Assembly: GCA_945867725.1 (NCBI GenBank) | Contig: CAMBJI010000167.1 | Coordinates: 1-5,287, forward strand | Direction of reading: 5' to 3' | DNA from: Bordetella parapertussis | GTDB taxonomy: Bacteria; Pseudomonadota; Gammaproteobacteria; Burkholderiales; Burkholderiaceae_D | DNA length: 5,287 bases | Shown: piece by piece, positions 1-5,287 of the stretch | How the letters are laid out: each line of letters opens with the position of its first letter | Numbering within the stretch: the stretch's first letter is position 1 | Program-made: the position numbers and the translations under genes | Notes under the pieces: generated by a model | Told to the model about the DNA's origin: nothing | The model's input: the letters and a program-made list of their open reading frames with translations, nothing else | Database searches by the model: none

Positions 1-1065
1 CCCTATCAGGGTGGTAAACCGATATCCGAAGTGGCTCGCGAGTTTGGGCTTGATGAGGCGCGCATCGTCAAGCTCGCATCGAATGAAAACCCGCTCGGCA
101 TTCCGGAATCAGCGAAGCGCGCGATGAGTGCAGCGATGGCAGATCTGGCACGCTATCCGGATTCGAATGGTTTTGATCTGAAGGCAGCGATCAGTACCAA
201 ATTTGGTGTGCCGGCAGAATGGGTTACGTTGGGCAATGGCAGTAACGACATTCTTGAGCTGGCGGCACGCTCGCTAGTCTCGCCCGGGCAAAGCGTGGTG
301 TATTCGCAGTATTCATTTGCTGTCTATCCGCTGGCTACGCAGGCCATCGGTGCGCGTGCGATTGTGGTGGCTGCAAAAGATTTCGGCCACGATTTGCCGG
401 CCATGCGCGCTGCGATTACCGACGATACGCGTCTGGTCTTCGTGGCCAATCCTAACAACCCCACGGGTACCTTCATTGATGGCGAGCAGATTGCTGCTTT
501 CATACGCTCGGTACCGTCCCATGTCGTGATTGTTCTGGATGAGGCGTACACAGAATATCTGTCACCCTCGCAGGGCTATGATGCTTTTGCATGGGTTGCA
601 CAACATCCCAATCTGATTGTTTCGCGCAGTTTTTCGAAAGCGTATGGACTTGCCGGTTTGCGCATTGGTTTTGGTATTGCGCAGCCGGGACTGACGGATC
701 TGATGAATCGTCTGCGTCAGCCATTCAATGTGAATTCCCTCGCGCAAGCGGCTGCGATTGCTGCTTTGCAGGATGAAGCGTTTTTGAAAAAGAGTGCGGA
801 AATCAATGCGCAAGGCTATCTCCAACTGACGGCGGCGTTTGATCAGATGGGTATTACCTACGTGCCTTCGGTCGGTAACTTTGTGTTGTTCCGTGCGGGT
901 GATGATGAGAACGCTGGCGCCAAGGTCAACCTCGCACTGCTGAAGCAAGGCATCATCGTGCGGCCCGTAGCAAACTATGGTTTGCCGCAATGGCTGCGCG
1001 TATCGATTGGACTACCTGAAGAAAATGCCGCCTTCCTCGTCGCATTGAAATCCGTGCTCGTCTGA
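1..1065 (+). CDS. hisC: Histidinol-phosphate / aromatic aminotransferase, 5'-truncated
   Basis: A PLP-dependent class I/II aminotransferase of the HisC family. It interconverts imidazole-acetol phosphate and histidinol phosphate, and often also transaminates phenylpyruvate and 4-hydroxyphenylpyruvate. The frame is open from base 1 and begins PYQGGKPISEVAREFGLDE, a typical internal HisC start, so roughly 10-20 N-terminal residues lie outside the window; the GTG at 31 is not the true start. Numbering from base 1, visible motifs are KLASNENPLG (residues 24-33), the PLP phosphate-site segment GNGSND (78-83), YSQYSF (101-106), NPNNPTG (150-156), LDEAY (179-183), the SFSKAYGLAGLR block with PLP lysine Lys213 (codon 637-639) and Arg221, and the C-terminal substrate-carboxylate arginine in WLRVSIG (Arg333). 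All expected catalytic residues are present. Position directly before tyrA and aroA suggests it serves tyrosine/phenylalanine synthesis, and a second hisC may sit in the his operon (inference). The family call is secure; substrate range is not readable from sequence. Confidence 0.96.
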   Translation, partial: PYQGGKPISEVAREFGLDEARIVKLASNENPLGIPESAKRAMSAAMADLARYPDSNGFDLKAAISTKFGVPAEWVTLGNGSNDILELAARSLVSPGQSVVYSQYSFAVYPLATQAIGARAIVVAAKDFGHDLPAMRAAITDDTRLVFVANPNNPTGTFIDGEQIAAFIRSVPSHVVIVLDEAYTEYLSPSQGYDAFAWVAQHPNLIVSRSFSKAYGLAGLRIGFGIAQPGLTDLMNRLRQPFNVNSLAQAAAIAALQDEAFLKKSAEINAQGYLQLTAAFDQMGITYVPSVGNFVLFRAGDDENAGAKVNLALLKQGIIVRPVANYGLPQWLRVSIGLPEENAAFLVALKSVLV

Positions 1066-1067
1066 TC

Positions 1068-1979
1068 ATGGCTGTTTTTAAAAAAATCGCCATTTTCGGC
1101 GTTGGCCTGATCGGGGGTTCCTTCGCACTGGCCCTGAAAAAATCCGGCGCTGTCGGCGAAGTCATCGGCGTGGGTCGACGACGTGAAACGCTGGTACGCG
1201 CTGCTTCGCTGGGCATTATTGACAGTCACACTGATGACATTGCGCAGGCAGTCGCCGGTGCTGATCTGGTATTGATTGCAGCGCCAGTCGCGCAAACCGC
1301 ATCGCTGCTACAAGCCATGGCGCCGCATTTGCAGCCAGACACCGTAGTCACCGATGCAGGTAGTACCAAGACCGATGTCGTGCTGGCTGCGCGCGCTGCG
1401 TTGGGGAGCAAAATTCATCAGTTCGTGCCCGGTCACCCGATTGCAGGGCGTGAGCAAAATGGTCCTGAAGCCGCATTGTCTGACCTATATGTCGGTAAGA
1501 AAATCATCCTCACCGCCTTGCCTGAAAATCCGTCTGCTGCGGTTGATCGCGTAACCGATGCGTGGCAACGCTGCGGTGCGCTGGTTCATCATCTCACTGC
1601 CGAAGAACACGATGCGGTGTTTGCGGCAGTCAGTCATTTACCGCACGTGCTTGCCTATGCGCTGGTAGCGGATATCGCTGCGCGCCCTGATGCGGCGAGG
1701 CTGTTTCAATATGCCGCCAGTGGCTTTCGTGACTTCACGCGGATCGCAGGATCGTCTCCAGAAATGTGGCGCGACATTGCGTTGGCTAACCGCACCGCTT
1801 TGCTCGGCGAACTGGATGCCTACATGTCCCAGTTAAATCAGATTCGTACCTTGCTCGATCACGGTGATGGGCCTGCACTGGAAAAAGTATTCGGTAGCGC
1901 CCAAGCGGCGCGACAGGCATGGACTGCTGCCATTGAGGCGGCAGAGCAAGCGCGGTCATTTGAGCAGGGCGGAGACTGA
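1068..1979 (+). CDS. tyrA: Prephenate (or cyclohexadienyl/arogenate) dehydrogenase
   Basis: Cytosolic 303-residue TyrA, which oxidatively decarboxylates prephenate to 4-hydroxyphenylpyruvate or arogenate to tyrosine. It is monofunctional: there is no chorismate mutase domain as in enteric TyrA and no fusion to aroA as in pseudomonads. The N-terminal Rossmann domain opens with GVGLIGGS (residues 11-18). TDAGSTK (95-101), GHPIAG (122-127, catalytic-site His123), Glu129, SHLPH (189-193) and [14 protein letters not shown] (223-236, with Arg225 expected at the prephenate carboxylate) line up with the Aquifex-type enzyme. The end of the second Rossmann strand reads GVGRRRE (34-40), lacking the acidic residue typical of NAD-specific members, which suggests NADP use (inference). 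The C-terminal helical dimerisation region is complete. ATG at 1068 lies 2 bases after the hisC stop with no convincing Shine-Dalgarno, so translation is probably coupled to hisC. Choice between prephenate and arogenate specificity cannot be made from sequence. Confidence 0.96.
   Translation: MAVFKKIAIFGVGLIGGSFALALKKSGAVGEVIGVGRRRETLVRAASLGIIDSHTDDIAQAVAGADLVLIAAPVAQTASLLQAMAPHLQPDTVVTDAGSTKTDVVLAARAALGSKIHQFVPGHPIAGREQNGPEAALSDLYVGKKIILTALPENPSAAVDRVTDAWQRCGALVHHLTAEEHDAVFAAVSHLPHVLAYALVADIAARPDAARLFQYAASGFRDFTRIAGSSPEMWRDIALANRTALLGELDAYMSQLNQIRTLLDHGDGPALEKVFGSAQAARQAWTAAIEAAEQARSFEQGGD
1971..1974 (+). promoter_or_regulatory. Ribosome binding site for aroA
   Basis: GGAG (within AGGGCGGAG, 1966-1974) lies in the last codons of tyrA, 9 bases before the ATG at 1984. 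It is the only clear Shine-Dalgarno among the starts in this window. It supports 1984 as the aroA start over the in-frame upstream codons that remain open back to 1864 inside tyrA. Confidence 0.75.
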
Positions 1980-1983
1980 TGTC

Positions 1984-3303
1984 ATGAAAACCTATCCGCA
2001 TGAACTGGCACTGACGCCAGCAGCTATCGCGCGCGGTGTCGTACGACTGCCGGGCTCTAAAAGTATTTCCAATCGTATGTTGTTGCTGGCGGCGCTGGCC
2101 AGTGGCACCACTGAGATTCGCGAGCTTCTGTCCTCGGATGACACGCAAGTCATGCTGGCTGCATTGCAAAAGCTCGGTGTGCCATGGCTGCAGCATGGTC
2201 AGAGTCAGGACTATGTTGTGACCGGTGCTGCGGGCAAATTCCCTGTGGAATCCGCTGATCTGTTCATGGGCAATGCGGGGACGGCCATTCGTCCACTGAC
2301 CGCAGCGTTGGCCGCCATCGGTGGTGAATACACCGTGCACGGTGTACCGCGCATGCATGAGCGGCCGATCGGTGATCTGGTGGATGCGCTTAATGCCGCT
2401 GGTGCGCGCATCGATTACACAGGTCAACCGGGTTTTCCGCCGCTGCATATTCATACAGGCGACTTGCATCCGCAGGTCATGCAGGTGCGCGGCAATGTCT
2501 CGAGCCAGTTTTTGACAGCGCTGCTGATGGCCTCACCGCTGATTGCGCGTGACCATGCGCTGCGCATTGATGTAGTAGGCGAACTGATTTCCAAGCCTTA
2601 CATCGAAATCACCCTGAACCTCATGCAGCGTTTTGGTGTGGCGGTGGAACGTGATGGCTGGGCGGCGTTTCGTATCGCGCCCGGTCAGACATACCAGAGT
2701 CCCGGTGTTTTGCATGTTGAGGGAGATGCTTCGTCGGCCTCATATTTCCTCGCAGCGGGCGCGATTGCCGGTGGCCCGGTCCGGGTTGAGGGTGTAGGCA
2801 AATCGAGCATTCAAGGTGATGTGCGCTTCGTCGAGGCGCTTGAGCGCATGGGCGCGCACATCACTATGGGTGACAGCTGGATTGAAGTTCGCTCGGGCGG
2901 CGTCTTGAAAGCGATTGATGCTGACTTCAATCACATTCCCGATGCTGCAATGACCATTGCAGTCGCCGCCTTGTATGCCGATGGCACCAGCACCCTGCGC
3001 AATATCGGCAGCTGGCGCGTGAAGGAAACCGACCGGCTCAGCGCCATTGCCATCGAGCTACGCAAACTTGGTGCGGTGGTAGAGGAGGGCAGTGATTATT
3101 TGCAGATCACGCCACCGACTGTGCTGCAGCCGGCGACCATTGACACTTATGATGATCACCGCATGGCCATGTGCTTTTCGCTCGCCAGCCTCGATGGTGT
3201 CGTGCGCAAGGGAACCTCGGTATGCATCAATGATCCGGCGTGCGTGGCCAAGACCTTCCCTGATTACTTCGATGCGTTCGCCGGCATCGTCCACCAAGAC
3301 TGA
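1984..3303 (+). CDS. aroA: 3-phosphoshikimate 1-carboxyvinyltransferase (EPSP synthase), class I type
   Basis: Cytosolic 439-residue EPSP synthase, sixth step of the shikimate pathway: shikimate-3-phosphate + PEP gives EPSP + phosphate. The start is ATG 1984, giving [10 protein letters not shown]; an open extension to 1864 overlaps tyrA, lacks family similarity and is rejected. Motifs in order: [10 protein letters not shown] (22-31, Lys26 and Arg31 for substrate and PEP), [10 protein letters not shown] (96-105), [15 protein letters not shown] (122-136), [10 protein letters not shown] (173-182), SKPY (203-206), catalytic-base Asp320 in HIPDAAM, KETDR (347-351, Glu348 and Arg351), DDHRMAMCF (390-398, Arg393) and AKTFPDYF (422-429, Lys423). 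These match the E. coli active-site set, with Gly99 at the position of E. coli Gly96 and Pro104 at Pro101, so a class I, glyphosate-sensitive-type site is expected from family knowledge. Length is close to the family norm of about 430. It starts 4 bases after tyrA and ends 6 bases before cmk, as expected in one operon. Confidence 0.97.
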   Translation: MKTYPHELALTPAAIARGVVRLPGSKSISNRMLLLAALASGTTEIRELLSSDDTQVMLAALQKLGVPWLQHGQSQDYVVTGAAGKFPVESADLFMGNAGTAIRPLTAALAAIGGEYTVHGVPRMHERPIGDLVDALNAAGARIDYTGQPGFPPLHIHTGDLHPQVMQVRGNVSSQFLTALLMASPLIARDHALRIDVVGELISKPYIEITLNLMQRFGVAVERDGWAAFRIAPGQTYQSPGVLHVEGDASSASYFLAAGAIAGGPVRVEGVGKSSIQGDVRFVEALERMGAHITMGDSWIEVRSGGVLKAIDADFNHIPDAAMTIAVAALYADGTSTLRNIGSWRVKETDRLSAIAIELRKLGAVVEEGSDYLQITPPTVLQPATIDTYDDHRMAMCFSLASLDGVVRKGTSVCINDPACVAKTFPDYFDAFAGIVHQD

Positions 3304-3309
3304 ATTTCC

Positions 3310-3972
3310 ATGAATAGCATCCCCGTCATCACCATCGATGGCCCGACGGCCTCCGGCAAAGGTACGGTCGCCAGCCGGGTGGCGCAGACTTTGGGTTTCG
3401 CTTTTCTGGATTCGGGTGCGCTTTACCGCCTCACGGCACTGGCGGCGATTGAGTCGGGCATCGATCTCGGCGAAGAAGCCGGGCTATCGCGGATTGCCGC
3501 AGGTCTGGATGTTAGGTTCGAAGGTGAGCGCATACTTCTCTCAGAGCGTGAGGTTTCTGATGAGATTCGCGCCGAAGCAGTGGGCGTTGCGGCCTCTCGT
3601 ATCGCGACGCTGCCCGGCGTGCGCAGCGCGCTGGTGGACTTGCAGCATGGTTTTCGTCGGGCACCCGGCCTGGTCGCCGATGGTCGGGATATGGGGACTG
3701 TGATTTTTCCGGCTGCCGATCTGAAAGTTTTCCTCACGGCGAGCGTCGAAGCTCGCGCGGACAGACGTTATAAGCAATTGATTGGCAAAGGTTTTCCTGC
3801 TAATATGCCTGCCCTCTTACAGGATTTGCGAGAGCGCGACGCGCGCGATACTGAGCGTGCCGTGGCTCCCCTGAAACCCGCTGATGGCGCTCATTTGCTC
3901 GATACCTCAGAGATGACTATCGAGCAAGCGGTCGAAAAAGTACTGGGCTGGTATCAGTCAGTGCTGAAGTAA
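3310..3972 (+). CDS. cmk: Cytidylate kinase (CMP/dCMP kinase)
   Basis: Cytosolic 220-residue NMP kinase that transfers phosphate from ATP to CMP or dCMP, feeding CDP/dCDP into nucleotide and phospholipid precursor pools. Visible features are the P-loop GPTASGKGT (11-19, Lys17), the CMP-binding segment DSGALYR (34-40), Ser96 and Arg105 in the CMP-specific insert, the [12 protein letters not shown] signature (123-134, Asp124 and Arg126), [13 protein letters not shown] (176-188, Arg176, Asp180 and Arg183), and a C-terminal [11 protein letters not shown] segment. These correspond to E. coli Ser101, Arg110, Asp129, Arg131, Arg181, Asp185 and Arg188 with a constant offset of 5. The protein is a few residues shorter than the 227-residue E. 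coli enzyme because of a shorter loop near residue 72. ATG 3310 is 6 bases after the aroA stop with no good Shine-Dalgarno, suggesting coupled translation. Position before rpsA is a widely conserved arrangement in proteobacteria. Confidence 0.97.
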   Translation: MNSIPVITIDGPTASGKGTVASRVAQTLGFAFLDSGALYRLTALAAIESGIDLGEEAGLSRIAAGLDVRFEGERILLSEREVSDEIRAEAVGVAASRIATLPGVRSALVDLQHGFRRAPGLVADGRDMGTVIFPAADLKVFLTASVEARADRRYKQLIGKGFPANMPALLQDLRERDARDTERAVAPLKPADGAHLLDTSEMTIEQAVEKVLGWYQSVLK

Positions 3973-3987
3973 ATGCTGTATCCGGTG

Positions 3988-4014
3988 CCTCGTGATGCGC
4001 AACGCGTCACTAGG
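3988..4014 (+). other. Imperfect stem-loop between cmk and rpsA
   Basis: Bases 3992-3999 (GTGATGCG) pair with 4003-4010 (CGCGTCAC) over 8 pairs including one G-U, closing a CAA loop (4000-4002). After a single C/T mismatch (3991/4011) the stem resumes with CCT (3988-3990) against AGG (4012-4014). Eleven pairs in total is well beyond chance for a 102-base gap. No T tract follows, so leader structure, RNA-processing site or mRNA stabiliser are better readings than termination. Confidence 0.65.
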
Positions 4015-4025
4015 TGTTGAATAAC

Positions 4026-4058
4026 CTAACCCAGCCCCGGCAATTCCGCTTTGGTTGG
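4026..4058 (+). other. Possible second stem-loop upstream of the rpsA start
   Basis: CTAACC (4026-4031) can pair with GGTTGG (4053-4058) over 6 pairs including one G-U, enclosing a small CGG/CCG hairpin (4038-4040 with 4046-4048). The GGTT at 4053-4056 could instead pair with AACC at 4061-4064, so two mutually exclusive folds are possible close to the start codon. The stems are short, and the structure is unconfirmed. Confidence 0.3.
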
Positions 4059-4074
4059 CTAACCTTCAAAATTT

Positions 4075-5287
4075 ATGTCTATTGCTACTCAATCCCCCGC
4101 ATCTTCCGGCATGGAAAGCTTTGCCGCGTTATTTGCTGAATCGCTGCAGCGCCAGGATATGCGCTCCGGAGAAGTCATCTCGGCTGAAGTCGTTCGCCTT
4201 GATCATAACTTCGTGATCGTTAACGCCGGACTGAAGTCCGAAGCGTTCATCCCAATCGAAGAATTTAAGAATGACAATGGTGAGCTCGAAGTCACTATCG
4301 GTGATTTCATCTCCGTTGCCATCGAGTCGCTCGAAAATGGTTTCGGCGACACCATCCTCTCGCGTGACAAGGCAAAGCGCCTTGCAAGCTGGCTCTCGCT
4401 CGAAAAAGCGATGGAGTCTGGCGAGCTGGTGACCGGTACCGTCAGCGGCAAGGTCAAAGGCGGCCTGACCGTGTTGACTAACGGCATCCGTGCCTTCCTG
4501 CCAGGATCGCTAGTCGATACCCGTCCGGTCAAGGACACCACGCCGTACGAAGGCAAGACCCTGGAATTCAGAGTCATCAAGCTCGACCGCAAGCGCAATA
4601 ACGTGGTGCTGTCGCGCCGCGCCGTCATCGAAGCCTCGATGGGCGAAGAGCGTGCGAAGCTGATGGAAACTCTGAAAGAGGGCACCATCGTCACCGGTAT
4701 CGTCAAGAACATCACCGACTACGGCGCATTCGTGGATCTGGGTGGTATCGATGGTCTGCTGCACATCACCGATCTCGCATGGCGTCGTGTGCGTCATCCG
4801 TCCGAGGTGCTGCAAGTGGGCCAGGAAATCACGGCCAAGGTCCTCAAGTACGATCAGGAAAAGAACCGCGTCTCGCTGGGCGTCAAGCAACTGGGCGACG
4901 ATCCATGGACAGGTCTGTCACGTCGTTATCCGCAGAGCACACGCTTGTTTGGCAAGGTCACCAACCTGACCGACTACGGCGCATTCGTGGAAGTCGAGCA
5001 GGGTATCGAAGGTCTGGTACACGTTTCCGAAATGGACTGGACCAACAAGAACGTGGCACCGTCCAAAGTAGTCCAGTTGGGCGATGAAGTCGAAGTCATG
5101 GTTCTGGAAATCGACGAAGAGCGTCGCCGTATCAGCCTCGGCATGAAACAGTGCAAGGCCAACCCGTGGGATGATTTTGCGGTCACGCACAAAAAGGGTG
5201 ACAAAGTCTCCGGCGCAATCAAATCGATCACTGACTTCGGCGTCTTTATCGGCTTGGCCGGTAACATCGATGGTCTGGTACATCTGT
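4075..5287 (+). CDS. rpsA: 30S ribosomal protein S1, 3'-truncated by window end
   Basis: S1 binds mRNA upstream of the start codon and docks it on the 30S subunit. The frame from ATG 4075 stays open to the last base (404 codons plus one base), so about 150 C-terminal residues are missing if the length is the usual 555-570. Residues 13-27 onward ([15 protein letters not shown]) align with the E. coli start MTESFAQLF. Visible S1 (OB-fold) domains lie at about 31-97, 118-181, 203-271, 288-357 and 375 to the end. The first two are the divergent ribosome-binding pair, with [13 protein letters not shown] (140-152); the others carry DYGAFV or DFGVFI and DGLLH, EGLVH or DGLVH signatures. Linker hallmarks include [15 protein letters not shown] and [11 protein letters not shown] 4075 adds 12 residues relative to E. 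coli; the alternative is ATG 4111. Neither start has a Shine-Dalgarno. Codon use leans to GTC, ATC, CTG and AAG, as in highly expressed genes. Confidence 0.97.
   Translation, partial: MSIATQSPASSGMESFAALFAESLQRQDMRSGEVISAEVVRLDHNFVIVNAGLKSEAFIPIEEFKNDNGELEVTIGDFISVAIESLENGFGDTILSRDKAKRLASWLSLEKAMESGELVTGTVSGKVKGGLTVLTNGIRAFLPGSLVDTRPVKDTTPYEGKTLEFRVIKLDRKRNNVVLSRRAVIEASMGEERAKLMETLKEGTIVTGIVKNITDYGAFVDLGGIDGLLHITDLAWRRVRHPSEVLQVGQEITAKVLKYDQEKNRVSLGVKQLGDDPWTGLSRRYPQSTRLFGKVTNLTDYGAFVEVEQGIEGLVHVSEMDWTNKNVAPSKVVQLGDEVEVMVLEIDEERRRISLGMKQCKANPWDDFAVTHKKGDKVSGAIKSITDFGVFIGLAGNIDGLVHL
4714..4736 (+). repeat. In-frame 23-base repeat in rpsA, copy 1 (third S1 domain)
   Basis: Encodes the TDYGAFV segment of the third S1 domain. 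The identical 23 bases recur at 4969-4991 in the fourth domain, exactly 255 bases (85 codons) downstream. It reflects the tandem S1 domain architecture and is notable only because identity is perfect at the DNA level. Confidence 0.8.
4969..4991 (+). repeat. In-frame 23-base repeat in rpsA, copy 2 (fourth S1 domain)
   Basis: Second copy of the 23-base stretch at 4714-4736, coding for TDYGAFV in the fourth S1 domain. The equivalent stretch of the fifth domain (TDFGVFI) has diverged in both protein and DNA. Confidence 0.8.

Larger units (their letters stand above)
3973..4074 (+). promoter_or_regulatory. cmk-rpsA intergenic region, probable rpsA 5' leader
   Basis: This 102-base gap is the only sizeable non-coding stretch in the window. 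It holds a strong imperfect hairpin (3988-4014), a second possible stem (4026-4058), three TAACC motifs (4022-4026, 4027-4031, 4060-4064) and an A/T-rich tract just before the rpsA ATG. No Shine-Dalgarno precedes that ATG. There is no run of T after the hairpin, so it is not an intrinsic terminator. No convincing -35/-10 pair was found in it. In E. coli the structured, SD-less rpsA leader mediates autogenous control by S1 (family knowledge); a similar role here is inference from position and structure. Confidence 0.5.

Noticed and set aside
31..33. GTG at 31 as the hisC start
   Set aside because: The frame upstream to base 1 encodes PYQGGKPISE, which is conserved HisC sequence, so the real start is outside the window.
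562..990. Minus-strand ORF (142 codons) opposite hisC
   Set aside because: Antisense shadow of hisC with no recognisable motif.
1864..1983. Upstream in-frame extension of aroA into tyrA (40 extra codons)
   Set aside because: The extension overlaps tyrA coding sequence, has no AroA-like residues, and ATG 1984 has a good Shine-Dalgarno 9 bases upstream and matches the family N-terminus.
1786..2469. Long minus-strand ORF (227 codons) opposite tyrA/aroA
   Set aside because: It lies antisense to two confidently identified genes, gives a composition without recognisable domains, and is explained by the codon structure of the opposite strand.
3988..4014. Rho-independent terminator between cmk and rpsA
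   Set aside because: The hairpin is strong, but the following bases (tgttgaataacc) contain no T run.
4017..4046. rpsA promoter with TTGAAT (4017-4022) as -35
   Set aside because: The sequence 17 bases downstream (CAATTC region) does not resemble a -10. An AATAAC at 4020-4025 as -10 has no matching -35 upstream. A promoter in the gap or inside cmk remains possible but is not supported.
4203..4715. Minus-strand ORF (170 codons) opposite rpsA
   Set aside because: Shadow of the rpsA frame, which is certain from its S1 domains; the antisense product is low-complexity Ser/Thr/Arg-rich with no family features.

Overview
The window is an ordinary chromosomal housekeeping region, apparently from a betaproteobacterium. 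The order hisC - tyrA - aroA - cmk - rpsA, all on the + strand, is the familiar aromatic amino acid / cmk / rpsA neighbourhood of Burkholderiales. The HisC and S1 protein sequences look most like the Oxalobacteraceae (Herminiimonas/Janthinobacterium type). That family-level placement rests on remembered sequence resemblance, not on a search.

Layout: positions 1-1065 hold hisC without its first codons. tyrA follows at 1068-1979, aroA at 1984-3303 and cmk at 3310-3972. These four genes are separated by only 2, 4 and 6 bases and look like one transcript. A 102-base gap (3973-4074) precedes rpsA (4075 to the window end), which is cut off in its fifth S1 domain. rpsA has no stop codon in the window, so it is easy to miss if only closed reading frames are considered.

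How the genes work together: AroA makes EPSP, the precursor of chorismate. TyrA converts prephenate (or arogenate) towards tyrosine. The HisC-family aminotransferase can supply the transamination of 4-hydroxyphenylpyruvate/phenylpyruvate as well as of histidinol phosphate. Cmk recycles CMP/dCMP into the nucleotide pool, and S1 recruits mRNA to the 30S subunit. The last two are growth-linked and are joined to the aromatic genes by conserved gene order rather than by pathway.

No mobile element, CRISPR array, tRNA, phage gene or sign of horizontal transfer was seen, and codon use is uniform apart from the expected highly-expressed-gene bias in rpsA. I did not find a new biological system. The most interesting non-coding signal is the cmk-rpsA gap. 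It contains a strong imperfect hairpin, a second possible stem with competing TAACC/GGTT pairings, a 15-codon ORF abutting the cmk stop, and an rpsA start without a Shine-Dalgarno sequence. This fits a leader through which S1 controls its own translation.
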